The notes under the pieces were generated by a model. That model worked only from the letters and a program-made list of their open reading frames with translations, did not search any database and had not been told where the DNA came from. A stretch of 40,668 bases of DNA. It comes from Agrobacterium arsenijevicii (GTDB taxonomy: Bacteria > Pseudomonadota > Alphaproteobacteria > Rhizobiales > Rhizobiaceae). The stretch lies in NCBI GenBank assembly GCA_000949895.1, contig JWIT01000029.1:1-40668 (forward strand), written 5' to 3'. The translations under genes were made by a program, and so were the position numbers. How positions within the stretch are numbered: position 1 is the first letter of the stretch; each line of letters starts with the position of its first letter. This document shows positions 1 to 8,380 of this stretch, in pieces.

Positions 1-509
1 ATGCCATAGGTTTCCGTCAGCGTTCGGTTTCCGGCAGCCGTCACCAGCAGCATGTGGAACTTGAAATCGATCTCGGAGGCTTCCTCCGCACTTGTCGCGG
101 TCAGGATCGACGCATTGACCGTTTCGATTTCACCCAGCTTCTCGGCCGTCAGATGCTCGATGAGTAGATCGAAAAGGTTCATTTCCGTCAGCCGGCGATA
201 ACCCTGAATGTCCTGAAACGCGTCGGCCGACACATCCATCGCGAAGGCGAACAGGTCGCGCATCGCATTGTGATGCTGGTCGGTCAGGACAGCCCCGAGC
301 TTCTGGCGGGATTCGGCGATGCCATAGGCCTTGAGCGTGCGAAACGCCTCTCGCACCGTGTTGCGGCTGGACGCGAACATTTCGGCAAGCTCGACCTCGC
401 TGGGCAACACATCACCGACACCGAGGCCCCGCTCCCTTATCAAGGCGCGTATCTGGCCTACAACTTCATCGACAGCAGACGCCTTGATGTCCTGATCGGG
501 CGCTTTCAC
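1..509 (-). CDS. GntR-family transcriptional regulator, FCD type (3' part outside window)
   Basis: The minus strand reads as a winged-helix GntR domain at the N-terminus (LPSEVELAEMFASSRNTVREAFRTL, residues about 35-60, split here as LPSEVELAEMF and SSRNTVREAF), then the start of the all-helical FCD ligand/metal domain (FDLLIEHL, FKFHMLLVTAAGN). The start is a GTG at 507-509 with a GAGGAG Shine-Dalgarno just upstream. The gene leaves the window at position 1, so the last part of the FCD domain is not seen. It is divergent from uxuA, and FCD regulators next to uxuA/uxuB are usually repressors released by a sugar acid; that role is inferred from position. The paired half-sites at 545-617 are its likely targets. 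Confidence 0.9.
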   Translation of the reverse strand, partial: MKAPDQDIKASAVDEVVGQIRALIRERGLGVGDVLPSEVELAEMFASSRNTVREAFRTLKAYGIAESRQKLGAVLTDQHHNAMRDLFAFAMDVSADAFQDIQGYRRLTEMNLFDLLIEHLTAEKLGEIETVNASILTATSAEEASEIDFKFHMLLVTAAGNRTLTETYG

Positions 510-544
510 TGCAAATCTCCTCATCACACTCCGTACGGCATAAT

Positions 545-617
545 ATGTTGGTCTTATTTTTGCAAACCCATTTTTATCTTGCCAATTTTCGACTCCAATG
601 TCTTTATTGTCCAACAT
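545..617. promoter_or_regulatory. Putative GntR operator half-sites and uxuA promoter
   Basis: ATGTTGG at 545-551 and its exact reverse complement CCAACAT at 611-617 flank the middle of the divergent intergenic region. The right copy forms TTGTCCAACAT, close to the TnGTnnnACnA core known for FCD-type GntR regulators. A weak promoter (TTGCCA at 579-584, TTTATT at 603-608) would be overlapped by the right site, which fits repression. The promoter is only a guess; the repeat is directly visible. Confidence 0.45.
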
Positions 618-635
618 TATGGGATGGAGACTTCA

Positions 636-1826
636 ATGCTGGAAAGTTGGCGGTGGTTCGGAAACAACGATCCGGTCACCCTGTCACATGCGCGCCAGGC
701 CGGTGCCCGCGGTATCGTGACTGCACTGCATCATATCTATGACGGTCGCACATGGAGCGTCGACGACATCCTGACGCATAAGGCGACGATCGAGCGCGCC
801 GGCATGGTCTGGTCGGTCTGCGAATCCATCCCCGTGAACTCGGCGATCAAGCTGCGTAACGATGATTGGCGGCAATATGTCGATAGCTGGAAGGACAGCC
901 TCGCCAATCTCGGCCGCGCCGGAATTCCCGTTGTCTGCTACAATTTCATGCCGGTCGTTGACTGGACACGTACGAACCTTCGATACCCGACGGAAACCGG
1001 CGGCTTGGCGTTGAGGTTCGATATGGCGGATTTCGCCGCTTACGACCTGTTCGTGCTAAAGCGCCGCGCGGCGGAAGACAGCTACCAGCCAGAATTGATC
1101 AAGGTGGCGCGGCAACGGTTCGAGGCAATGTCGGACGAAGAGATCCTGACGCTCGAGACCAATATCATTGCCGGCCTCCCCGGAAAGGAAGGCACCCACA
1201 CCCGCGAGGGCATCCGCGCTCAGATCGCCAGTTTCGACGATATTTCGTCGGACGATATGCGTGCCAACCTTGTGGAGTTCCTTAAGGAAATCGTCCCGGT
1301 CGCGGTGGAATATGGCGTCCGCCTCGGTATCCATCCAGACGACCCACCCTTCTCGCTGTTCGGTCTTCCGCGTGTTGTCTCGCATTCTGAGGACATAGAG
1401 GCGATCCTGGATGCGGTCGATCATGAGGTCAATGGGATTACGCTCTGCGCGGGTTCCTATGGATCGCGCACTGGCAACGACCTGACCGAGATGGCCACCC
1501 GGTTCTCCAGCCGCGTTCACTTTGCTCACCTCCGCAACGTGAAGAAGGAAGCGGACGGATCCTTCATCGAGTCCGATCACCTCGATGGTGACGTCAACAT
1601 GGTATCGCTGATTTCGGCACTCCGTCGCGAGGAGCAGCGCCGCATGGCCGCTGGGCGGACAGACAGCAATATTCCGTTCCGACCGGATCATGGGCATCTG
1701 CTGATCGACGACCAGAACAAGGCGGTCAACCCAGGCTATTCATGCATAGGCCGGCTGAAGGGCCTGGCCGAACTTCGTGGCGTCATCGCCGCCGTTGACC
1801 AGCTGGAGTACGGCATCGGCACCTGA
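636..1826 (+). CDS. uxuA: Mannonate dehydratase
   Basis: Converts D-mannonate to 2-keto-3-deoxy-D-gluconate (EC 4.2.1.8) in cytoplasmic hexuronate catabolism. The protein starts MLESWRWFG, the family's characteristic N-terminus, and is 396 aa, as usual for UxuA (394 in E. coli). Metal/active-site regions known in the family are present: GIHPDDPP, ITLCAGSYG, FAHLRNV and the late RPDHGH. The reading frame is open much further upstream, to about 270, but that part overlaps the divergent regulator. ATG 636 has GGAG seven bases upstream, and ATG 624 lacks a ribosome site. It heads a run of plus-strand genes with a sugar ABC importer, so the operon probably imports and degrades a hexuronate or mannonate. 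Confidence 0.95.
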   Translation: MLESWRWFGNNDPVTLSHARQAGARGIVTALHHIYDGRTWSVDDILTHKATIERAGMVWSVCESIPVNSAIKLRNDDWRQYVDSWKDSLANLGRAGIPVVCYNFMPVVDWTRTNLRYPTETGGLALRFDMADFAAYDLFVLKRRAAEDSYQPELIKVARQRFEAMSDEEILTLETNIIAGLPGKEGTHTREGIRAQIASFDDISSDDMRANLVEFLKEIVPVAVEYGVRLGIHPDDPPFSLFGLPRVVSHSEDIEAILDAVDHEVNGITLCAGSYGSRTGNDLTEMATRFSSRVHFAHLRNVKKEADGSFIESDHLDGDVNMVSLISALRREEQRRMAAGRTDSNIPFRPDHGHLLIDDQNKAVNPGYSCIGRLKGLAELRGVIAAVDQLEYGIGT

Positions 1827-1846
1827 TGGGCGGCCAACGGGATCAT

Positions 1847-1874
1847 AATCTCGAAGGCATCCGTCTTCGAGATT
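1847..1874 (+). terminator. Stem-loop after uxuA
   Basis: AATCTCGAAG (1847-1856) and CTTCGAGATT (1865-1874) form a perfect 10-bp stem with an 8-nt loop, 20 bases after the uxuA stop. No clean run of T follows, so it may be a partial terminator, a processing site or an mRNA-stabilising hairpin that separates expression of uxuA from the transporter. Confidence 0.45.
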
Positions 1875-2044
1875 TCTACATGACAACTGCGAACAATCAC
1901 GCGCATGGTGACGCTGTCCGCGGATGCAAAGCCTAGACCCCGCCGACCCCTCGTCTCGCGATGACGGATCGGCAGTTCAACCCTGGCGGGCCAGACGCAT
2001 GAAATCCACCGCCAGTCCGACACCAACTCAAGGGAGGAGTAGTT

Positions 2045-2995
2045 ATGAGGACATTTTTCACCATTGCCGCGTTGGGCCTGATGGCCGGAACGAGCTTCGT
2101 CCACGCGGCTGACAAGCCGGTTGTGGCCAGCATCGTTTTCCAGGGCGACCAATTCATGAAGTCGTTGCAGGCCGGCATGCGTAGCGCGGCCGAAAAGGCC
2201 GGCGCCGAGATTCTGGAAACCAACATCGATGGCGATCAGGCCAAGGAATCGCAGGCGATCGACACTTATATCGCCCGCAAGGTCAACGCGATCGTCATCG
2301 CGCCGGTCTCCGCCAAGAACTCGGCTGCCGCCTTGAAGCGCGCCCGTGACGCCGGCATCACTGTCGTCGCTGTGAATGGTGGCCTGACGGACGGCACAAT
2401 CGCCCAGGCGACCTTCTCGACATCCAACAAGGATCTCGGCATGTCGACCGGCAAGGCTGCTGCCGCTTTCATCAAGACGACGCTGTCAGGCAAGGCAAAT
2501 GTCGCCATCCTCGGTTTCAAGTCGTTGTTGCCCGAGCAGAGCGGCGATCGCACCGGCGGCTTCAAGTCCGCCGCCGAAGCCGGAAACCAGATAAAAGTGG
2601 TCACCGAACAGGATGCATGGCTGCCGGAAAAGGCCGTCTCCGTGGCAACCGATATCCTGACCGCAAACCCTGACGTCAACGTCATCTATGCTGCCAACGA
2701 AGGCGGCACGGTTGGCGCGATGCAGGCGGTCCGCAATGCCGGCAAGTCCGGGTCGGTCTATGTGTTCGGCATCGACGGTTCAGAGCAACTGGCCAAGGGC
2801 CTGATGGCGAAAGACAATGTGCTGCAGGCGGTCACCGCCCAGTCTCCGTTCGCCATGGGTGCCGAGGGTGTCAACGCAGCGCTTTCGATCCTCAAGGGCG
2901 AAAAGGTCGAGCAGCAGACCACGGTGCCGGCGATCCTGCTTTCGCGCACCGAACCTGAGGGCATCAAGTCCTTCGTTCAGTCGCTGAAGAACTAA
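2045..2995 (+). CDS. Sugar ABC transporter periplasmic binding protein (RbsB type)
   Basis: Periplasmic solute receptor of the Peripla_BP_4/RbsB family, 316 aa. A Sec signal peptide covers about residues 1-21 (hydrophobic IAALGLMAGTSF, cleavage near VHA-AD). The mature part has the typical pattern of this fold: KPVVASIVFQGDQF, AGAEILETNIDGD, VNAIVIAPVSA and later VYVFGIDGSEQ. GGGAGGAG lies seven bases before the ATG. The ATPase and permease genes follow. The ligand cannot be read from the sequence; the uxuA neighbour suggests a hexuronate or sugar acid (inference). Confidence 0.9.
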   Translation: MRTFFTIAALGLMAGTSFVHAADKPVVASIVFQGDQFMKSLQAGMRSAAEKAGAEILETNIDGDQAKESQAIDTYIARKVNAIVIAPVSAKNSAAALKRARDAGITVVAVNGGLTDGTIAQATFSTSNKDLGMSTGKAAAAFIKTTLSGKANVAILGFKSLLPEQSGDRTGGFKSAAEAGNQIKVVTEQDAWLPEKAVSVATDILTANPDVNVIYAANEGGTVGAMQAVRNAGKSGSVYVFGIDGSEQLAKGLMAKDNVLQAVTAQSPFAMGAEGVNAALSILKGEKVEQQTTVPAILLSRTEPEGIKSFVQSLKN

Positions 2996-3001
2996 ACATC
3001 T

Positions 3002-3031
3002 GGCGGCGCACCCATTCGGGCATGCGCCGCC
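3002..3031 (+). other. Intercistronic hairpin between binding protein and ATPase genes
   Basis: GGCGGCGCA (3002-3010) and TGCGCCGCC (3023-3031) form a perfect GC-rich 9-bp stem with a 12-nt loop, directly after the stop of the binding-protein gene. No T-run follows. Hairpins here commonly protect the upstream mRNA so that the binding protein is made in excess over the membrane parts; that role is inferred. Confidence 0.5.
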
Positions 3032-3059
3032 TAATTCCACGGACTTGAATGGAGCAGGC

Positions 3060-4562
3060 ATGTCGGCCGTTCTTCAACTGCGCGGACTCACAAAGCGCTA
3101 CGGCGCCGTGACCGCCCTCGACGATTTCAGTCACAGCTTTGCGCGGGGACAGGTTCACGCGCTTCTAGGAAAAAACGGATCCGGCAAGAGTACGTTCATC
3201 AAGATCATGTCCGGCGCGACGGAGCCGACCGCCGGTGAAGTGATCCTGAATGACAAACCCTGCCGGTTTGCGCGGCCAGCCGAAGCGCTGGATGCCGGGA
3301 TCGTCACGGTTTACCAGGAACTGAGCCTGGTCCCACATATGAGCGTTGCCGAAAACATCTTCATCGGCCGCCTGCCCAAGATTTCAGGCACGCCGTTCAT
3401 CGACTGGAAAGCGCTCCGCCGCAAGGCGCGTGCGCTGCTCGACGACATGGGTGCCGGAGACATTGACCCGGACGCGACCGCCGGATCGTTATCGATCGGT
3501 CGTCAACAGGTCATCGAAATCGTCAAGGCGATGTCGTTCAACCCTTCGATCCTGCAGCTCGACGAGCCAACTTCGGCGCTGGCGCAGGCCGAGGTGCAGC
3601 AGCTGTTCACGCTCATCAAGCGCCTGCGCGATCGCGGCGTCACTATCATCTACATTTCCCACAGACTGGCAGAACTGACGGAGATCGCCGACACGGTCAC
3701 CGCCCTTCGCGATGGCGTCCTCACCGGCTCGCGACCGATCGCCGAAGCGACGCCTGACGTGATCCTCGAGCTGATGTTCGGCGAGATGCAGCCCGTGAAC
3801 CGGCCGCCGCACGAAAAGGACAGGGGCCGACCTGTGCTGTCGGTGCGCAATTTGTCGCTTGCGCCGAAGCTTCAGGACGTGTCCTTCGATCTGCATCATG
3901 GAGAGGTGCTTGGCATTGCCGGCATGCTTGGCTCGGGACGGACGGAACTGCTGCGCGCCATCTACGGTGCGGGACCGATGGAAACAGGCGAGATCATCGT
4001 CGACGGCAAGGCGATCAAGGATGTGTCCATCCCGGTGATGAAAGCACTCGGAATCGGCTACACGTCGGAAGACCGCAAGCACGGCGGGCTCGCTCAAATC
4101 CTGTCGAGCCACGCCAACCTTTGTCTGGCGGCAATGCAGTCGATTGCCAGGATGGGCTTCATCTCCACTGCGCGCGAAAAACCTTTCGTCGACCGCCAGA
4201 TCAAGGACCTGCTGATCAAGGTTGGCGATCCCTCTTTGCCTGTTTCCAGTCTTTCTGGCGGCAATCAGCAAAAGATCGTCGTCGGCAACTGGCTGAACAA
4301 CAACCCGCGCATTCTGCTCTTCGATGAGCCCGGCCGTGGCGTCGATGTGCTCGCCAAACAGCAGATCTACCAGATCATCTGGGAACAGGCGACACGCGGC
4401 CTTGCCAGCATCGTCGTATCGACAGAACTCGAAGACCTGGTCGAATGCTGCGACCGCATCCTGATTTTACGCGACGGCGTCATCGCCGACGAATTCATCA
4501 ACGATCAGCTCGACCCCAAGGCGCTCTACGCGAGCTGCATGGTGCGTCGGACGCCAAACTGA
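3060..4562 (+). CDS. Sugar ABC transporter ATP-binding protein (RbsA type, two nucleotide-binding domains)
   Basis: Cytoplasmic ATPase of a ribose-type importer, 500 aa, the usual length. The first domain has Walker A GKNGSGKST, the reduced signature LSIGRQQ and Walker B ILQLDEPTSAL. The second has the degenerate Walker A GMLGSGRTE, the signature LSGGNQQKIVVGNWL and Walker B ILLFDEPGRGVD. This asymmetry is typical of the family. The start was set at ATG 3060, preceded by GGAGCAGG, rather than the TTG at 3045. It stands between the binding protein and the permease. Confidence 0.95.
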   Translation: MSAVLQLRGLTKRYGAVTALDDFSHSFARGQVHALLGKNGSGKSTFIKIMSGATEPTAGEVILNDKPCRFARPAEALDAGIVTVYQELSLVPHMSVAENIFIGRLPKISGTPFIDWKALRRKARALLDDMGAGDIDPDATAGSLSIGRQQVIEIVKAMSFNPSILQLDEPTSALAQAEVQQLFTLIKRLRDRGVTIIYISHRLAELTEIADTVTALRDGVLTGSRPIAEATPDVILELMFGEMQPVNRPPHEKDRGRPVLSVRNLSLAPKLQDVSFDLHHGEVLGIAGMLGSGRTELLRAIYGAGPMETGEIIVDGKAIKDVSIPVMKALGIGYTSEDRKHGGLAQILSSHANLCLAAMQSIARMGFISTAREKPFVDRQIKDLLIKVGDPSLPVSSLSGGNQQKIVVGNWLNNNPRILLFDEPGRGVDVLAKQQIYQIIWEQATRGLASIVVSTELEDLVECCDRILILRDGVIADEFINDQLDPKALYASCMVRRTPN

Positions 4563-4579
4563 CAAAGAGGATATCAACG

Positions 4580-5566
4580 ATGACAACTTCCCGCGGGACA
4601 GTCGGCGCATACGTGCGGCAGAACTCGATGCTGCTCATCCTCATCGCCCTCTACATTCTGGTTGCTGCCACCGCTCGCGGTTTCTTCACACTGGATAATC
4701 AGCTCAATATCCTGCGCACCATTGCCGTCCCGGGGATGATCGCCTTCGGCATGACGTTGCTGATCATCGTTGGCGAGATCGACCTGTCGGTCGGCTCCAT
4801 GGTGGCAGCATCTGCCTGTATCCTCGCATGGTTGGTCAATGCGATCTCTGGCGGCGATTTCGAGCCGAGTGTCCTCGTCGTCGTTCTCTCGATGGTGCTG
4901 ACCTTCGCGTTTGGCGCGGCTGTCGGCATCTTCAACGGCTGGCTCAGAAACCGATACATGGTGCCGACCTTCATTTCCTCGCTGGCGATGATGGCGACGC
5001 TTGCCGGGCTTGCCAATATGATCACCGACGGCACACCGATCGAATCCTTCCCTTCGTGGTATTATTTTATCGGAAGCGGGCGGATATTCAGCATCCCTGT
5101 ACCGGTCTATCTCCTGCTTCTCTCCTTCGTTCTCTCCTATGTGCTGGCGAACTTCACGAGCTTCGGTCGCGCCGTCTACGCGATCGGCGGCAATGCGGAA
5201 GCTGCCCGTCTCTCCGGCCTCGCCGTCAACCGAACCAGAATGACCTGCCTCGTCATCACCAGCCTCTTCGCCGTGCTGGGGGGCATCGTCTACTCCTCGC
5301 TCCTCAACTCCGGCAATCCGACTATTGCAAAGGGCATGGAGCTGGAAGTGATCTCGGCGGTCATCATCGGCGGGGTCAGCCTGTTCGGCGGCAAGGGGTC
5401 GATCTGGGGGGCCTTCGTTGGCGTATTGTTTCTCGGCGTTCTCCTCAACGCCATGACGCTTTGGGGCTTCAACCCTTACGCCCAGCAAGTGGTCCGCGGT
5501 ATTCTGATCCTTGGTGCCGTCTTCATCAACCTGATCATCGAACGCCCGCAGCTTGGCCATGCGTAA
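4580..5566 (+). CDS. Sugar ABC transporter permease (RbsC type)
   Basis: Inner-membrane permease of the BPD_transp_2 family, 328 aa, with a series of hydrophobic helices (for example SMLLILIALYILVAATARG, VLVVVLSMVLTFAFG, VYLLLLSFVLSYVL). It carries the family motif GEIDLSVGSM and the later GGxSLFGGKGS region. The start is ATG 4580 with AGAGGA about nine bases upstream; the frame is open further upstream but that part lies inside the ATPase gene. The end overlaps the next gene by eight bases, which suggests translational coupling. Confidence 0.93.
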   Translation: MTTSRGTVGAYVRQNSMLLILIALYILVAATARGFFTLDNQLNILRTIAVPGMIAFGMTLLIIVGEIDLSVGSMVAASACILAWLVNAISGGDFEPSVLVVVLSMVLTFAFGAAVGIFNGWLRNRYMVPTFISSLAMMATLAGLANMITDGTPIESFPSWYYFIGSGRIFSIPVPVYLLLLSFVLSYVLANFTSFGRAVYAIGGNAEAARLSGLAVNRTRMTCLVITSLFAVLGGIVYSSLLNSGNPTIAKGMELEVISAVIIGGVSLFGGKGSIWGAFVGVLFLGVLLNAMTLWGFNPYAQQVVRGILILGAVFINLIIERPQLGHA

Positions 5567-6608
5567 CATCAACGGCGCCGACCATTCATCAGCACATATT
5601 GCCTGGGATTGCGGCGAAGCCTCGCTGCAAAGCCTCGGCGGTATGCTCGGCCCAGTGACCTTTCGGCTGCCGGACGGTCGCGAAGTGCAGCCTTTGCACG
5701 TCGCCCCTTGGGAAAACGAGGATCTGAGCGATCAGCCGCCTATCCTTCATCGGTTGCGTGGAGAGTGGCCATGCGTGCCGTTCGGCATGCAGCCGGAGGC
5801 CGCGCTTCCACAGCGCTGGCAACAGGAAGATACACACGCGACGCAACAGCTGGACGTCTCCGGATCATATCCCCATGGCTTCGGCTCGAATAACCACTGG
5901 CGTGTGACATCAATCGGCGCCTTGGCGCTAACCGCTGACATCGAGTATCCGCCAGAGAGCGCAATCTCACACCTGAGCCGTCGCATCACCGCTACTCCCG
6001 GCAAGGCAGAGCTGACGTTTGAGCTTAGCATCAATGCACGCCGCGACTGTCGCTTGCCCATCGGTCTCCACCCGGTGTTTGCCCTATCCGCCAAGCCGGG
6101 ATCGATGCTGCTTGATCCGGGCACCTACGCTGCCGTCCATAGTCATCCGTTGGATGAAAGCCTCGGCCAGTCGCCTTTCGAGAGCGACACCGTCTTTCGC
6201 GACCTTTCGCGCCTCCCAACGCACGATGGCCGGACGATAGACGCATGCCAGCTTCCTCTGGCGTCGCCCTCCGAACACCTTCTGCTGCTCAGCGGCGCAA
6301 GCGGCAAGGCCGCGCTTGAAAACACTGTTGAAAGCTACGTGACTGAACTCGAATGGGATCCGGAGATTTTTCCCAGCCTGATGTTATGGATATCCAACCG
6401 TGGCCGTACGCATAAGCCATGGTCCGGACGCCATCTTGCACTCGGTGTCGAGCCCGTCCGCGCCGCATTCGATCTCGGAGAGCGCATTTCTGCGGCAACC
6501 AATCCCCTCCGCCAAGCCGGAGTTGAAACTACCTGGGCCTTTACTGCTGGAGAATGCCTCCGGACACGTTACACAATCCGGGCGATGCCTAGCGCAAGAA
6601 CAGGGTAA
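5559..6608 (+). CDS. Aldose 1-epimerase (mutarotase)-like protein
   Basis: A 349-aa protein recognised by galactose-mutarotase-fold features: LPIGLHPVFAL in the middle, and near the end a WISNRGR..PWSGRHLALGVEPVRAAFD stretch (given here in pieces) that matches the conserved late strands with a carbohydrate-contacting Glu. It starts inside the permease gene (ATG 5559, overlap of eight bases) and is the last gene of the uxuA transport operon. A mutarotase would interconvert anomers of the imported sugar or uronic acid. No signal peptide is seen. The family is fairly clear, the substrate is not. Confidence 0.65.
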   Translation: MRNINGADHSSAHIAWDCGEASLQSLGGMLGPVTFRLPDGREVQPLHVAPWENEDLSDQPPILHRLRGEWPCVPFGMQPEAALPQRWQQEDTHATQQLDVSGSYPHGFGSNNHWRVTSIGALALTADIEYPPESAISHLSRRITATPGKAELTFELSINARRDCRLPIGLHPVFALSAKPGSMLLDPGTYAAVHSHPLDESLGQSPFESDTVFRDLSRLPTHDGRTIDACQLPLASPSEHLLLLSGASGKAALENTVESYVTELEWDPEIFPSLMLWISNRGRTHKPWSGRHLALGVEPVRAAFDLGERISAATNPLRQAGVETTWAFTAGECLRTRYTIRAMPSARTG

Positions 6609-6952
6609 ATGTCATGGAAATGCATTCTCGTGCACAACCGAGTTTAGCCGGATACACTCTTTTTTCCTGAGCAGCTTTGAATCTCTGACCCGTTATATAG
6701 CCTGAGATTTTCTATGAAATATTGCTCCGAAGGTTTACTATGTCGACCAAGGGATCGAGAGCGGACTGGCCTGTAAGCACAATGGTCAAATGCGAACACT
6801 GGCAAATGTGTGGTTTAGTTTTTCAGTTTCGATGACCGACGCATCATCATCGCATCACCGGCGAACTCCTGCCCGAACTTGATGATCTGCGCTGGGTTGC
6901 GCCGACACTCCGGGCGGTCTCCCTTCAGGATACCACCCGACAGAGCGATGGT
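6609..6952. other. Intergenic region between convergent genes
   Basis: 344 bases between the mutarotase-like gene and the convergent RraA-like gene. No convincing reading frame, tRNA or strong hairpin was found. The stretch at about 6830-6950 is more GC-rich than its left half and could be the scar of an old insertion, but no family is recognisable. Confidence 0.4.
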
Positions 6953-7627
6953 TTAAAGATCGACCACGAGGCCCTTGGCTTTCAAAACAGGCTCAAGGTT
7001 ACTAACCTCAACAACGGACCTACCTGTCTTGTAGGCAGCGATATAGCCGGCTTCAGCATCCTCGCGCGCCTGGGCAAGTTCGGCCACCGCGAGAGCTTCG
7101 TTCCTTCGAACAACGACAAGCCCATCTGCATCGCCAACGATGATATCGCCGGGGAAAACCAGTTCATCGCCTATGGTGATCGGATCGTTCACTGTTCCCA
7201 GCGTTTCCTTAACCGTTCCCTTGATGCAGATGCTCAAGGAAAAAACCGGAAAACCGAGGTCGCGAAGCTGCAGCGTGTCACGCACCCCGGTGTCAGTCAC
7301 AAGACCGCCGATGCCCTTGGCGAGGCAGGCATTGGCCAACACATCGCCGAACGAACCAGCTTCCTCGTATTCACCGGCGGAAACGACGACGATGTCGCCC
7401 GGTTGGGCATAATTGATCGCCAGCTGCAGCATGATGTTGTCGCGTGGCGCGCATTTCACCGTAAAGGCCGGCCCGCACAATTTCATCCGGTAATCGATCG
7501 GCTTCAGGCGCGAGGAGAGCGCGCCCTTGCGCCCCTGCGCCTCGTGCAGTGTCGCTGGCGAAAATTTGGCGATCGCCTCGATGGCTTCCCGGCTTGGACG
7601 GTCAGGCATTTGCTTGATATGGATCAT
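6953..7627 (-). CDS. RraA-like / HMG-type aldolase family protein
   Basis: 224 aa, the usual size for the RraA/4-hydroxy-4-methyl-2-oxoglutarate aldolase family. Family landmarks are SPATLHEAQGRKG near the N-terminus, GDIVVVSAGEYEEAGSFGD, GLVTDTGVRD (Arg116-Asp117, the metal/pyruvate-site pair of the aldolases), and GDIIVGDADGLVVVRR. Enzymatic members cleave 4-carboxy-4-hydroxy-2-oxoacids to pyruvate or decarboxylate oxaloacetate; RraA itself only inhibits RNase E. Here the position as last gene of an ABC uptake operon favours an enzyme acting on the imported compound or its product (inference). Confidence 0.85.
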   Translation of the reverse strand: MIHIKQMPDRPSREAIEAIAKFSPATLHEAQGRKGALSSRLKPIDYRMKLCGPAFTVKCAPRDNIMLQLAINYAQPGDIVVVSAGEYEEAGSFGDVLANACLAKGIGGLVTDTGVRDTLQLRDLGFPVFSLSICIKGTVKETLGTVNDPITIGDELVFPGDIIVGDADGLVVVRRNEALAVAELAQAREDAEAGYIAAYKTGRSVVEVSNLEPVLKAKGLVVDL

Positions 7628-7648
7628 GACAACCTCGTATGATGGGGC

Positions 7649-8380
7649 TTAGTGGTTTTTCTGGATAGCGGAGAGGAAACCCCGCACGTCCGGGTGGGTC
7701 TCGGCGGAAAAGAAAAGCTCGGGCTTGGCGTCGAAGGTCAACTCACCGCTCTTCAGGAACCAGATGCGGTCGGCCACCTCACGGGCAAAGCCCATTTCGT
7801 GGGTGACGCACATCATCGTGATGCCCTCGCCGGACAACTGGCGCAGCAGCTTCAGCACTTCGCCGACCATTTCAGGATCGAGCGCGCTGGTCGGCTCGTC
7901 GAGAATCAGCACCTCGGGCTTCAGGATCAGTGAGCGGGCAATCGCCACGCGCTGCGACTGGCCGCCGGAAATATCGGCCGGAAGCGAATTTGCCTTATCG
8001 GCAAGCCCGACCCGCTCCAGCATCAAAAGTGCTGTCGGCAGTGCCTCCTTGCGCGATTGCTGCCGGAGCCGACGCAAGGGCAGCATGACATTGTCGACGA
8101 CGCTCAGATGCGGAAACAGATTGAACTGCTGGAAGACGAAGCCGATGCCGGTTCTCAACGTGTTGACGTTGACCGACCTGGCATGGATGTCCGTCCCGCC
8201 GACCGTAATCGTGCCTTGCTGGATAGGCTCCAGCCGGTTGACCGTTCGCACCAGGGTCGATTTGCCGGAACCGGAAGGCCCGCACAGCACGATGGTCGTT
8301 CCCTTGTCGACCGTCGCCGAAATGTTCTTGATGACCTTGAGAGCCCCGAACCACTTGGAAACGCCTTGAAACTCGATCAT
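7649..8380 (-). CDS. Polar amino acid ABC transporter ATP-binding protein (GlnQ/HisP type)
   Basis: 243-aa ATPase with Walker A GPSGSGKST, Q-loop FVFQQFNLFPHLSV, signature ISGGQSQRVAIARSL, Walker B VLILDEPTSALD and the H-loop CVTHEMGFA, a block typical of amino-acid importers of the PAAT family. It overlaps the upstream permease gene by four bases, which suggests coupled translation, and is followed 21 bases later by the RraA-like gene. The substrate is unknown. Confidence 0.95.
   Translation of the reverse strand: MIEFQGVSKWFGALKVIKNISATVDKGTTIVLCGPSGSGKSTLVRTVNRLEPIQQGTITVGGTDIHARSVNVNTLRTGIGFVFQQFNLFPHLSVVDNVMLPLRRLRQQSRKEALPTALLMLERVGLADKANSLPADISGGQSQRVAIARSLILKPEVLILDEPTSALDPEMVGEVLKLLRQLSGEGITMMCVTHEMGFAREVADRIWFLKSGELTFDAKPELFFSAETHPDVRGFLSAIQKNH

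Noticed and set aside
270..635. Upstream extension of the uxuA frame by 122 codons
   Set aside because: It overlaps the divergent GntR gene and promoter, and the family N-terminus (MLESWRWFG) begins at 636 with a ribosome site.
3489..4271. Minus-strand frame of 260 codons
   Set aside because: Shadow of the double ATPase gene, rich in Arg and His as expected for antisense translation.
4574..5572. Long minus-strand frame (332 codons)
   Set aside because: Its charged, low-complexity translation is the mirror of the permease gene; no ribosome site or family.
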